Under the pieces are notes generated by a model. That model did not search any database and had not been told where the DNA came from. It saw only the letters and a list, made by a program, of their open reading frames with translations. From the NCBI GenBank assembly GCA_905236615.1, contig CAJORC010000301.1, positions 1-6,196 on the forward strand: 6,196 bases of DNA, read 5' to 3'. Source of the DNA: an uncultured Lachnospiraceae bacterium (GTDB lineage Bacteria > Bacillota > Clostridia > Lachnospirales > Lachnospiraceae). Below, piece by piece: positions 1-6,196 of the stretch. Both the position numbers and the translations under genes were made by a program. How positions within the stretch are numbered: position 1 is the stretch's first letter; each line of letters opens with the position of its first letter.

Positions 1-861
1 GCCACTGTCAAAAAGGTTCGCCAATTCCGCAAACTCTTCCAGCGATAACTCCTCGCCTCTGACCGTAGGTTTTTTCCCCATTTTTTCGATAGCTGCCTCT
101 ATTGTATCTTTGGAATAGGATAAAAGCGGCGAATTCTTCAGCGCATTCAATAACGTTTTTCTCCTCTGGTTGAAAGCAGCCCTTATAAGATTAAACATAA
201 GCTTTTCATTTTTCACATCCACTTTGGGAGCCTTTGCCCTCTCTAAATGGACTACCGTAGAACCAACCTTCGGCGCCGGTATAAAGCAGTTCGGCGGAAC
301 CTGTGCCACTATCTCGACTTCTGAATAATATTGTACCGCAAGTGAAAGCGCCCCGTAATCTTTTGATTTCGGTCCGGCCTTCATTCTGTCGGCAACTTCT
401 TTCTGTATCATTACCGTTATCGACGCGATAGGTGCATGACTCTCAAACAGCTCCATGATTATCGGCGTCGTTATGTAATACGGCAGATTCGCAACAACAT
501 GCATCGCCCTGCCGTCATTTTCCTTTTCGGCAAGTTCATTCAGGTTCATTTTCAGGATATCATTATTTATCACCTGAACATTATCATAATCCGCAAGCGT
601 CTCCTGCAGGACATCTATCAGCTTACCGTCGATCTCAACCGCAATAACCTTTCGTGCAGCCTCGCAGAGATGCTGTGTCATCGCACCAATGCCAGGACCG
701 ATCTCCAGAACGAAATCTTCTTTTCCTACACCGGAAGATGCAACTATCTTTTTTAAGATATTATCATCTATAAGAAAGTTCTGTCCGAATTTCTTCTTCA
801 GAACAAAACCATGTTTCTCCATTACCGCCCTTGTTCTTGAAGGGTTTCCCAAATCTGCCAT
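1..861 (-). CDS. rsmA: 16S rRNA (adenine1518-N6/adenine1519-N6)-dimethyltransferase RsmA, C-terminus cut by window edge
   Basis: RsmA (KsgA) uses S-adenosylmethionine to dimethylate two adjacent adenines in the 3' terminal helix of 16S rRNA, a late checkpoint of small-subunit assembly in the cytoplasm. The frame is open for 287 codons to the left edge with no stop; family members are usually about 270-295 residues, so only a few residues are missing. Visible motifs are FGQNFL (25-30), the SAM-binding loop EIGPGIGAMT (53-62), the acidic VEID (75-78), ND (100-101), the catalytic NLPYYI (125-130), IQKEVADR (152-159), DYGALS (168-173), VPPNCFIPAPKVGS (188-201) and the C-terminal FNQRRKTLLNAL (230-241). 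The ATG shares its A with the tatD stop (TAATG), and AGAGGA lies 9 nt upstream inside tatD, so this start is well supported. Every family motif looks intact and the identification is firm. Confidence 0.97.
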   Translation of the reverse strand, partial: MADLGNPSRTRAVMEKHGFVLKKKFGQNFLIDDNILKKIVASSGVGKEDFVLEIGPGIGAMTQHLCEAARKVIAVEIDGKLIDVLQETLADYDNVQVINNDILKMNLNELAEKENDGRAMHVVANLPYYITTPIIMELFESHAPIASITVMIQKEVADRMKAGPKSKDYGALSLAVQYYSEVEIVAQVPPNCFIPAPKVGSTVVHLERAKAPKVDVKNEKLMFNLIRAAFNQRRKTLLNALKNSPLLSYSKDTIEAAIEKMGKKPTVRGEELSLEEFAELANLFDSG

Positions 862-1643
862 TAAATCTGTTCCTCTATTCTGTAAAGCCTTAGCGCATTT
901 TCATAAGTTCTTTTATAAACTTCTTCCAAAGATACTCCTTTTATTTCCGATATCGCCTCAGCAACGAAAGTAAGGAGATCCGACGAATTTCTCTCTCCCC
1001 TGTGCGGTACAGGTGCCAGATACGGACAGTCCGTTTCCAGTACAAGGTTTTCAAGCGGGGTATTACGCACCACTTCCACTGTTTTCTTTGCATTCTTAAA
1101 GGTAAGAACTCCGCCAATGCCTAAGAAGAATCCCATCTTCACATATTCTGCCGCAAGCTCTGCAGAGTAGGAAAAACAATGGATAACACCGCCTATCTTT
1201 CCGGCATCCTCTGCCTTCATGACTTCAAGAGTATCGGCTGCAGCACTCCTCGAATGGATTATCACCGGTTTTCTCAGCTGTCTCGCCAGATCAAGCTGAC
1301 GCACAAACCATTTCTTCTGAATATCCTTAGGCGGATTGTCTTCCCAATAATAGTCCAGCCCGATCTCTCCTATGGCAACCGCCCTGTTGAAAGACTCAGT
1401 CTTTTCACCGATGGTGACGATATCATCTTCTTTCAGTTCTCCGCATTCACCCGGAATTATTCCCAGTGCTGCATAAGCTTCTTCGTGAGCTTTGACAAGC
1501 TCCAATGTCGTATCAACGGAAGCGAGGTCAGATGCAACATTCACAAAATGCCTGACTCCCGCTTCCCTTATCTTTTCAAGTACAGTCTCCCTGTCTTCAT
1601 CAAATCGCCCATCATCATAATGGGCATGTGTATCAAAAATCAT
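861..1643 (-). CDS. tatD: TatD-family metal-dependent hydrolase (putative deoxyribonuclease)
   Basis: This is a 260-residue cytoplasmic TIM-barrel hydrolase of the TatD/YabD family. Members are divalent-metal enzymes with reported 3'-5' exonuclease or DNase activity, and their cellular role in Firmicutes is not settled. Visible motifs are DTHAHYD (4-10, metal ligands H6 and H8), GEIGLDYYW (92-100, E93), KPVIIHSR (125-132, H130), GVIHCFS (152-158, H155), ETDCPYLAP (203-211, D205) and RGERNSS (215-221). Length is normal. One oddity is GIIPGE at 61-66: most relatives have G-x-H-P here, so the usual histidine is isoleucine (I63). The ATG gives the canonical short N-terminus, overlaps the upstream synthetase gene by 11 bp and has only a weak Shine-Dalgarno match (GGA about 11 nt upstream), so translation probably depends on coupling. 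Family identity is firm; whether full nuclease activity remains is uncertain. Confidence 0.93.
   Translation of the reverse strand: MIFDTHAHYDDGRFDEDRETVLEKIREAGVRHFVNVASDLASVDTTLELVKAHEEAYAALGIIPGECGELKEDDIVTIGEKTESFNRAVAIGEIGLDYYWEDNPPKDIQKKWFVRQLDLARQLRKPVIIHSRSAAADTLEVMKAEDAGKIGGVIHCFSYSAELAAEYVKMGFFLGIGGVLTFKNAKKTVEVVRNTPLENLVLETDCPYLAPVPHRGERNSSDLLTFVAEAISEIKGVSLEEVYKRTYENALRLYRIEEQI
871..876 (-). promoter_or_regulatory. Ribosome binding site of rsmA inside the end of tatD
   Basis: The minus strand reads AGAGGA, 9 nt before the rsmA ATG, within the last codons of tatD. It fixes the rsmA start at 861. Together with the one-base stop/start overlap it implies translational coupling of the two genes. 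Confidence 0.7.
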
Positions 1644-4600
1644 TTAGTATTAATTCCGACGGAACATAATCATGTCCGCAGGTCCTTTCCAAATATCTCT
1701 TCAGGTCTTCCTCATCAGGTCTTGTCGAGGATGATATCTCAAGAGCAAGCTTCATCTCATTGTTGTCACCATAGCCTACATAAGCACGGGCTCCCTTTAC
1801 GGCAGGATACTCTTTAGCCGCCTGCTCTATCTTCGCAAGGTCAATAAAGCGCCTGCGCTCTGTATTCTCCAGAAGAACGTTTCTGCCGGCTCTCTCAATA
1901 AACTCAACCTTTCCGTCAGGACTGATCCTTGCCTTACGTCCTGTATTGTACAGACTGCCTCCCGCATAAGGAACAACAGCGCTGTCCTCCCTGCCTTCTG
2001 TCTTATGATCGAGAAGATAAAGCGTTCCCCATGCACCATAAGGCTTCTTTTCATACTTTTTATCGAGAACGTAGACCTTTATCTCTTCAGTATCAGCGAC
2101 ACCTGATATTATTTTCTTTCCGGCCGCAGAATTAAGTTCTTCTGCCGAAATCCGGAAATGAACAGGATAATGCTTTTCATCGATCCTATGCTTAAGCCTT
2201 GCCACCGTACTCTCTTCCAGAAGCGCATATGAGATATCGTTCACAGCCTCAAGGAAAACCTTTACCAGTTCCCTTTCAAACCTGCTGCTTCGGAATTTAA
2301 GAGTATAACTGTATCCGATATCATCAGGGATAACGATCAGGTGAAAAGGAATATCATCCGTATCTATCGGGATGCGCTCAGCCGCTGCCTCTCCGATAAC
2401 GGCAACTCTTTCAAGGTCTCCCTGATACTGGAAGAACATGTCATTTATATGAAGAGTCGAAATCCTCCTCTTCATATTTTCAAGCATCTCATTTCCTATC
2501 CTTTTCAAAAGACCGGCAACACTCTCATGCTCCTCTTCCTTATACCTGAAAATACTTGTCCTGAAAAGCGGTCCCGCAGCCCTGCTCCAGCGGCTGTCCG
2601 TACGACCGTTGTGAATTCCGCTGCAAGCCACATCGTCAGTATCGGCAAATATCGAAACACAGACACTGAATGCCGTGAGGAAAAAGACGTTTTCCGAAAC
2701 AGCGTTTCTCTTACAGAATTCTCTTACCCTGCTTCTCGAAAGCTGCTTCATCTGCCCTGTAATCGTCTCGCTGACAAGGCTGTCATCCTCTGCATAATCT
2801 TTTTTGACAAGAATGCTCTCATCTGAGCGGTATCCTTCAAGAAGATTCACAAAATATTCTTCGTCCTTTTTCCTGTCACCGTTCTTTGCATATTCTTCTT
2901 CAAATAAAATATGTTCAAAATAACTGTCTCTGACTTTCTCCGGCTTCTGTCCCCTGTATACGGCATTTAAGTCATCAAAGATCATCTTTATGGTCAGGGC
3001 ATCGCCCATTGCCGCCGAAAGATCAAAGAAGAAATAATTTGCGCTGTCCGTCTGAACGATAACTGCCCTGAAAAGATCATCATCCTCATTATATGCATAA
3101 GGTCTGACTAACCGCTTCTTTTCCTTTTTCCATCCGCTGTCGGATATGGTCATTATGGGAACTTCCACTTCCCTTGTATCATCTCTGAAATTTACAAGTT
3201 CCCCGTCATTATTCTTTATTATTCCCTTAAGTTCGGGATGAATCTCAAAAACCGCTTCCGTCGCTTTTTTCAGTCTCTTCAAATCCACAGTATCACTGAG
3301 CCTGAAAAGAAGCGGCTGGTTCGATGCAGTACCTTCATTCAGTACCCCTGTAATATATCGCTGGTTAAAGCTCAGGGGATAATTTTTCCTTACTTCGAAA
3401 TCATTCCTTTCTGACGTATTCTTTGACCAGTAAAGATTCTCAAGTCCGACTATGGTCGGGTTATCCATAAGTTCTTCAAGAGTCAGGTCGAAACCAAGCT
3501 TTGTATAAAGATCGGATACAAGCATCACACTTCCAAGAGAATCCATTCCGACTTCAAAGAGATCCATGTTGATTCCAAATCTTCTTATACCTATAGCATC
3601 AGCCGCAAGGTCATATATCTTTTGCTGGAGATCTGTTTCCGGATATTCAAGTTTTGAGAGAAACTCCTTCTCCGTCTCCAGTTCCTTCTTGAATCTGCTC
3701 CTGATTATCTTTCCGTTATAGGTTTTATCAAAAGGCTTTCTCCTTATCCTGAGTCTGCTGACCTTCACTTTATCCGTTTCGTTATTGACCTTCCTCATAA
3801 TATCGGAAACTGCCGCATGGATATCGGTTATCCCTTTTGCATCAGCATAGTCAAAATCAGGATAAATTTCAGCCGTAACCGACTCACCGGATTTATAGAC
3901 CAGAACATCTTCCACAAGCGCTTCGGATTCAAAGCGCTTTTCAATTTCTTCCGGCGAAACAAAAGAACCGTCAGAAAGCTCTATCCTGTTTTCCTTCCTG
4001 CCCGTTATATAGATCCGTCCGTCTTCATCCTTATAGCCAAGATCACCTGTATGAAGCCAGTCGTTATTATCTATGGCATAAATAGTCTCATCAGAATTCT
4101 TGTAATAGCCCATCATGACAAAGGGCGCTTTAAGAACTATCTCTCCGTCTTCAAATTCTATCTCACAGTCCTTAACAGGTCTGCCTGCAGGAAGCTCTTT
4201 ATCAAAGTCTTCAATTTCTCCCACACAGATTTTTGACGAAGTCTCACCCATTGTGTAATACTGGCTTATCTCTATTCCAAGGGCGTGAACTGCCTTTGCA
4301 TCATCAGGATGCAGATGTCCTCCGAGCGTGATCATCCTTCTGAGACTGTCACCTATGACGTCTCTCATATAATCTGCCTTAGGGCGCAGAAGTTCCTTCT
4401 CCGAAAGCTCGGAGATATCTGCCAGAAGCTTCTTAAGCATAACCGGTGTCAGTCTGACTGTTGTGGGATTAAAAATTCTGAAATGACTCTTTGGATTTCT
4501 CCTGCCGCAATTTAAGCAGACAATGCTTCCATAACGCATTGCCGTCAGGATATCCTCAACTATAAATGAAATATTCCACGGAGGCAGTAATGCGAGTGAA

Positions 4601-5229
4601 ATCTCATCATCATGCCTGCCGGGTGCATCATAAGAAAAAACATTACTCAAAAGGTTTCCCTGTGACAGCATAACCCTTCTCGACTTGCCGCAGGTTCCCG
4701 TTGTCTCTAAGATAAGAGCACAGCGATTATTCGAAAAATCTCCTTCAAATTCATAATCACTGTAATCTCTCAGTATATCCGATATTCCCATTGAACTCTT
4801 TCCTGCGTCAAGAGAATAGAGCTCATTTTCACAATCCGTCCCTTCAACAGCAGATTCCGCAAGATCCTTCATATCGCGGTCATAAAATACCTTATCTGTA
4901 ATTGAAAGTTCTATGACGTTCTTCAGTTCTTCCACGCCAAGAGAAGCAGGAAGAGGAACCGCCACATTCCCGCTCATCATCACGCCCAGAAGCATGGTCA
5001 GATATTCCTTTCCTCCGTTTCCGAGCAAAGCAATATGCATGGGATGTCCTGCTTTTTTCTCCTCATCAGCCACCCATGCCGCTATCTTCTCACAGTCAGA
5101 ATAGAACTCACCATACCTCAGATCATAGACATTCCCGTTATCCTCAAACCTTAGAAATACCTTACCTCCGTATTCATCTGCCGCAAATTGCAGCAAATCC
5201 CTTATAGTCTTAATCTTAGACGCATCCAT
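1633..5229 (-). CDS. NRPS-like acyl-AMP ligase / carrier / degenerate condensation protein with a partial C-terminal adenylation domain
   Basis: This 1198-residue multidomain cytoplasmic protein has no signal peptide or membrane segment. Domain 1 (about 1-520) is an ANL-superfamily adenylating ligase: P-loop ETTGTCGKSRR (175-185), YYTMGETS (324-331), HTGDLG (393-398), ITGRKEN (408-414), VSPEEIE (424-430) and FDKTYNGKIIR (500-510) with catalytic K507. It lacks the FDxS (A4) motif of amino-acid-activating domains and resembles acyl-CoA synthetases, so a carboxylic or fatty acid substrate is more likely. Domain 2 (about 531-600) is a carrier with VGMDSLGS and phosphopantetheine site S564. Domain 3 (about 614-1010) has a condensation fold but SAAMGDA (738-744) replaces HHxxxDG. 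Domain 4 (about 1050-1198) resembles the end of a second adenylation domain. No release domain is present. ATG 5229 has GGGGG 7 nt upstream. The gene overlaps tatD by 11 bp. Substrate and product cannot be named. Confidence 0.9.
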   Translation of the reverse strand: MDASKIKTIRDLLQFAADEYGGKVFLRFEDNGNVYDLRYGEFYSDCEKIAAWVADEEKKAGHPMHIALLGNGGKEYLTMLLGVMMSGNVAVPLPASLGVEELKNVIELSITDKVFYDRDMKDLAESAVEGTDCENELYSLDAGKSSMGISDILRDYSDYEFEGDFSNNRCALILETTGTCGKSRRVMLSQGNLLSNVFSYDAPGRHDDEISLALLPPWNISFIVEDILTAMRYGSIVCLNCGRRNPKSHFRIFNPTTVRLTPVMLKKLLADISELSEKELLRPKADYMRDVIGDSLRRMITLGGHLHPDDAKAVHALGIEISQYYTMGETSSKICVGEIEDFDKELPAGRPVKDCEIEFEDGEIVLKAPFVMMGYYKNSDETIYAIDNNDWLHTGDLGYKDEDGRIYITGRKENRIELSDGSFVSPEEIEKRFESEALVEDVLVYKSGESVTAEIYPDFDYADAKGITDIHAAVSDIMRKVNNETDKVKVSRLRIRRKPFDKTYNGKIIRSRFKKELETEKEFLSKLEYPETDLQQKIYDLAADAIGIRRFGINMDLFEVGMDSLGSVMLVSDLYTKLGFDLTLEELMDNPTIVGLENLYWSKNTSERNDFEVRKNYPLSFNQRYITGVLNEGTASNQPLLFRLSDTVDLKRLKKATEAVFEIHPELKGIIKNNDGELVNFRDDTREVEVPIMTISDSGWKKEKKRLVRPYAYNEDDDLFRAVIVQTDSANYFFFDLSAAMGDALTIKMIFDDLNAVYRGQKPEKVRDSYFEHILFEEEYAKNGDRKKDEEYFVNLLEGYRSDESILVKKDYAEDDSLVSETITGQMKQLSRSRVREFCKRNAVSENVFFLTAFSVCVSIFADTDDVACSGIHNGRTDSRWSRAAGPLFRTSIFRYKEEEHESVAGLLKRIGNEMLENMKRRISTLHINDMFFQYQGDLERVAVIGEAAAERIPIDTDDIPFHLIVIPDDIGYSYTLKFRSSRFERELVKVFLEAVNDISYALLEESTVARLKHRIDEKHYPVHFRISAEELNSAAGKKIISGVADTEEIKVYVLDKKYEKKPYGAWGTLYLLDHKTEGREDSAVVPYAGGSLYNTGRKARISPDGKVEFIERAGRNVLLENTERRRFIDLAKIEQAAKEYPAVKGARAYVGYGDNNEMKLALEISSSTRPDEEDLKRYLERTCGHDYVPSELILNDF
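1636..2082 (-). other. Partial second adenylation domain (A6-A9-like region only)
   Basis: Residues about 1050-1198 line up with the last part of an NRPS adenylation domain. KVYVLDKKYEKKPYGAWGTL (1051-1070) resembles the usual 'vyVLD..l.pvP.G.pGEL' stretch, SLYNTGRKARISPDGKVEF (1092-1110) resembles 'LYrTGDlaRw..dG.ieF', the segment at 1121-1143 resembles 'RGfRIELgEIE..L..hPaV', and DYVPSELI (1187-1194) resembles 'dYMvPs.fv'. The A1-A5 core of about 350 residues is missing, the A7 aspartate is replaced (NTGRKAR), and the protein stops before the A10 lysine. The piece cannot adenylate anything by itself. It could be a relic of a deletion or a retained structural cap. Confidence 0.7.
2200..3390 (-). 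other. Condensation-type domain with lost catalytic motif
   Basis: Residues about 614-1010 follow the condensation domain layout: the C1-like YPLSFNQRYI (617-626), the C3 position, the segment RDSYFEHILFEEEY (767-780), a C5-like stretch from GIHNGR (871-876) to AAGPLFRT (884-891), and KFRSSRFE (978-985) near the end. At C3 the consensus HHxxxDG is SAAMGDA: the catalytic second histidine is A739, while the aspartate (D743) is kept. The fold therefore seems whole but normal amide-bond formation is doubtful. It may bind the loaded carrier without catalysis, or use other chemistry. Confidence 0.78.
3430..3639 (-). other. Carrier (thiolation) domain of the synthetase
   Basis: Residues about 531-600 form an acyl/peptidyl carrier domain. 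The core reads LFEVGMDSLGSVML, matching the family pattern F-x-x-G-x-(D/H)-S-L, with S564 (codon 3538-3540) as the expected phosphopantetheine attachment site. The later segment LTLEELMDNPTIVGL (582-596) matches the usual end of the domain. The intact serine argues that this part of the protein is in use. A phosphopantetheinyl transferase would be needed to activate it, and none is encoded in the window. Confidence 0.88.
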
Positions 5230-5236
5230 AAATACA

Positions 5237-5241
5237 CCCCC
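5237..5241 (-). promoter_or_regulatory. Ribosome binding site of the synthetase gene
   Basis: The minus strand reads GTGGGGGTG with its GGGGG core 7 nt before ATG 5229, a good-spacing Shine-Dalgarno site in otherwise AT-rich DNA. It supports this start codon and independent translation initiation of the synthetase. Confidence 0.7.
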
Positions 5242-5283
5242 ACAAATATATCTACAGAACTATACTATTTCATACTCCAAAAT

Positions 5284-5312
5284 ATTATAACATATAGAAT
5301 AGTGTTTTTCAT
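5284..5312 (-). promoter_or_regulatory. Candidate sigma-A-type extended -10 promoter for the synthetase-tatD-rsmA unit
   Basis: On the minus strand the -10 hexamer is a perfect TATAAT (5284-5289), preceded by the extended -10 element TGT (5290-5292). Seventeen bases upstream lies ATGAAA (5307-5312), a weak -35 that matches TTGACA at four of six bases and touches the cotH stop codon. Transcription would start near 5277, leaving a leader of about 48 nt. No terminator hairpin separates it from the cotH gene, so readthrough from upstream is also possible. TATAAT is easily found by chance in AT-rich DNA, which limits confidence. Confidence 0.5.
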
Positions 5313-6196
5313 TATTTCATTTCTTCTTCTATAAAATCACACCTCATTGTAAGCCAGTCTTCAAGCCATGTTATCTGACTCTTCCATGAATTATCGTGAT
5401 ATACCTCCGAGACCTTGTTGCTCTCTTCCTCGTCAAGCACATCCCATCTGATAAAGTTCATTTCTGCGGCACGCGACATTTTCTCTGCACGTTCCGGAAC
5501 ACTTTCCGCTGCCTTACGGAAAGCTTCTTTTACCCCGCCGTTTTCATAAACATCTTTCATTGCTTCAAGGAAATTATCATTCTTAAAAAGCGACACATAA
5601 TAATCTCTTACTCTTGCGGTCCAGCCGGTAGGCCAAAGATAGTCCTCCTCAAGGAAAGGCATTTCGATTATTCCGGCTGTCCTGTCATAGTCCCATGCAG
5701 GGCCCATATACATTTTCTGATCAGCAGCAGACCAGTGAAGATATACACTTCTGCCCGTAGGATCGGTGGTCTTCGAAAACTCCTGCAGCCAGTAATATCT
5801 GACAAGCGAATCCATATCCATGATCGAAAGATCGGAACTGCTGTCATACATTTCTTCCATCGCTTCCGTAAGATATTTTTGTGAGCGCTTTATCTTTTCA
5901 TAGTCCGTCGCATCTCTTAATTCACCATACAGCTTCTTAAAATTTCCTTCACCTTCAGCATCGGGATTTTCATAGACCAGAAAAGAATATTTATCTGCAT
6001 CCATTCCGATCCTGTATAAATAATCACCATCCCCGAGAGCCACTCTGTTTTTCCCTGTCTCAACCTTTTCCGTAAGTGAGTAGGCACCGCGGTATTCTCC
6101 GTTTATAAAAAGATTCACCTCTTCAAGTTCAGGTGTATATTCAAGTCCCATATCCCTTGCAAGATCTAAGAAGACCTCATTTCTAAGAAGTGAAAA
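5312..6196 (-). CDS. CotH-family protein kinase, N-terminal part beyond the window
   Basis: The frame runs without a stop to the right edge, giving 294 C-terminal residues; the ATG at 6151 is internal, because the 15 codons before it continue the family pattern (LLRNEVFLDLARD). CotH proteins are atypical kinases; in Bacillus CotH phosphorylates spore coat proteins, and related domains occur in extracellular proteins of other Firmicutes. Numbering from the first visible residue, matching motifs are NLFINGEYRGAYSLTEKVE (28-46), LVRYYWLQEFSKTTD (131-145), SVYLHW (150-155), MGPAWDYDRTAG (164-175) with the likely metal-binding pair D169 and D171, and the closing W-x-x-x-x-x-W-L-E-D-W-L stretch (271-282) followed by RCDFIEEEMK. 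The signal peptide, if any, lies outside the window. The stop is 82 bp before the synthetase gene on the same strand. The spore coat role should not be assumed here. Confidence 0.9.
   Translation of the reverse strand, partial: FSLLRNEVFLDLARDMGLEYTPELEEVNLFINGEYRGAYSLTEKVETGKNRVALGDGDYLYRIGMDADKYSFLVYENPDAEGEGNFKKLYGELRDATDYEKIKRSQKYLTEAMEEMYDSSSDLSIMDMDSLVRYYWLQEFSKTTDPTGRSVYLHWSAADQKMYMGPAWDYDRTAGIIEMPFLEEDYLWPTGWTARVRDYYVSLFKNDNFLEAMKDVYENGGVKEAFRKAAESVPERAEKMSRAAEMNFIRWDVLDEEESNKVSEVYHDNSWKSQITWLEDWLTMRCDFIEEEMK

Noticed and set aside
436..973. Two overlapping plus-strand frames opposite rsmA and the end of tatD
   Set aside because: Both are antisense to conserved RsmA motifs, with no supporting signal.
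1179..1817. Plus-strand open frame of 212 codons antisense to tatD and the end of the synthetase
   Set aside because: It has no recognisable motifs and lies opposite well-supported coding sequence, straddling a gene junction; it is a shadow frame.
2341..2826. Plus-strand open frame of 161 codons opposite the condensation domain
   Set aside because: It is low-complexity, Cys/Ser/Arg-rich translation without family features and fully antisense to a conserved domain.
5263..5304. Short inverted match (ACTATT / AATAGT) flanking the candidate promoter
   Set aside because: A six-base A/T-rich match across about 30 nt in AT-rich DNA is expected by chance; it is neither a convincing operator nor a terminator.
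5396..5884. Plus-strand open frame of 162 codons opposite the CotH gene
   Set aside because: It shows no motif or plausible start context, and the opposite strand carries clear CotH motifs.
6149..6151. ATG at 6151 as the start of the CotH gene
   Set aside because: The frame stays open upstream to the window edge and the translated residues continue the CotH pattern, so the ATG is internal.

Overview
The window looks like chromosomal DNA of an anaerobic Firmicute, most likely a member of the Lachnospiraceae. This rests on moderate-to-low GC, frequent ATA (Ile) and AGA/AGG (Arg) codons, G-rich Shine-Dalgarno sites, a clostridial-style N-terminus of RsmA, and a CotH-family protein. No species can be named from the sequence alone.

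All four genes lie on the minus strand. In order of transcription, from right to left, they are: (1) the C-terminal part of a CotH-family protein kinase (5312-6196), cut by the right edge; (2) an 82-bp AT-rich gap with a plausible extended -10 promoter and a strong G-rich Shine-Dalgarno site; (3) a large 1198-residue protein resembling a nonribosomal peptide synthetase (NRPS) or acyl-AMP ligase (1633-5229); (4) a TatD-family metal-dependent hydrolase (861-1643); (5) RsmA/KsgA, the 16S rRNA dimethyladenosine transferase (1-861), complete except for its last few residues.

Genes 3 to 5 are packed as one translationally coupled unit. The synthetase gene overlaps tatD by 11 bp, and the tatD stop overlaps the rsmA start by one base (TAATG). 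tatD next to rsmA is a familiar housekeeping pair in Firmicutes. A large synthetase fused onto the front of it is not, and it is the most interesting thing here.

The synthetase reads in order as: an adenylating acyl/aryl-AMP ligase domain that keeps its catalytic lysine; a carrier domain with a phosphopantetheine serine; a full-length condensation-type domain whose HHxxxDG catalytic motif has become SAAMGDA; and a C-terminal piece that looks like only the last third of a second adenylation domain, ending before the catalytic-lysine motif. There is no thioesterase or reductase release domain. The layout suggests an enzyme that activates an acid and loads it onto its own carrier, followed by two domains that have lost their usual catalysis and may act as binding or docking modules. 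The product is unknown. A functional link to CotH, TatD or RsmA is inference from position only.

No RNA genes, mobile elements, CRISPR arrays or long repeats were seen. Open frames on the plus strand are antisense shadows of these genes.
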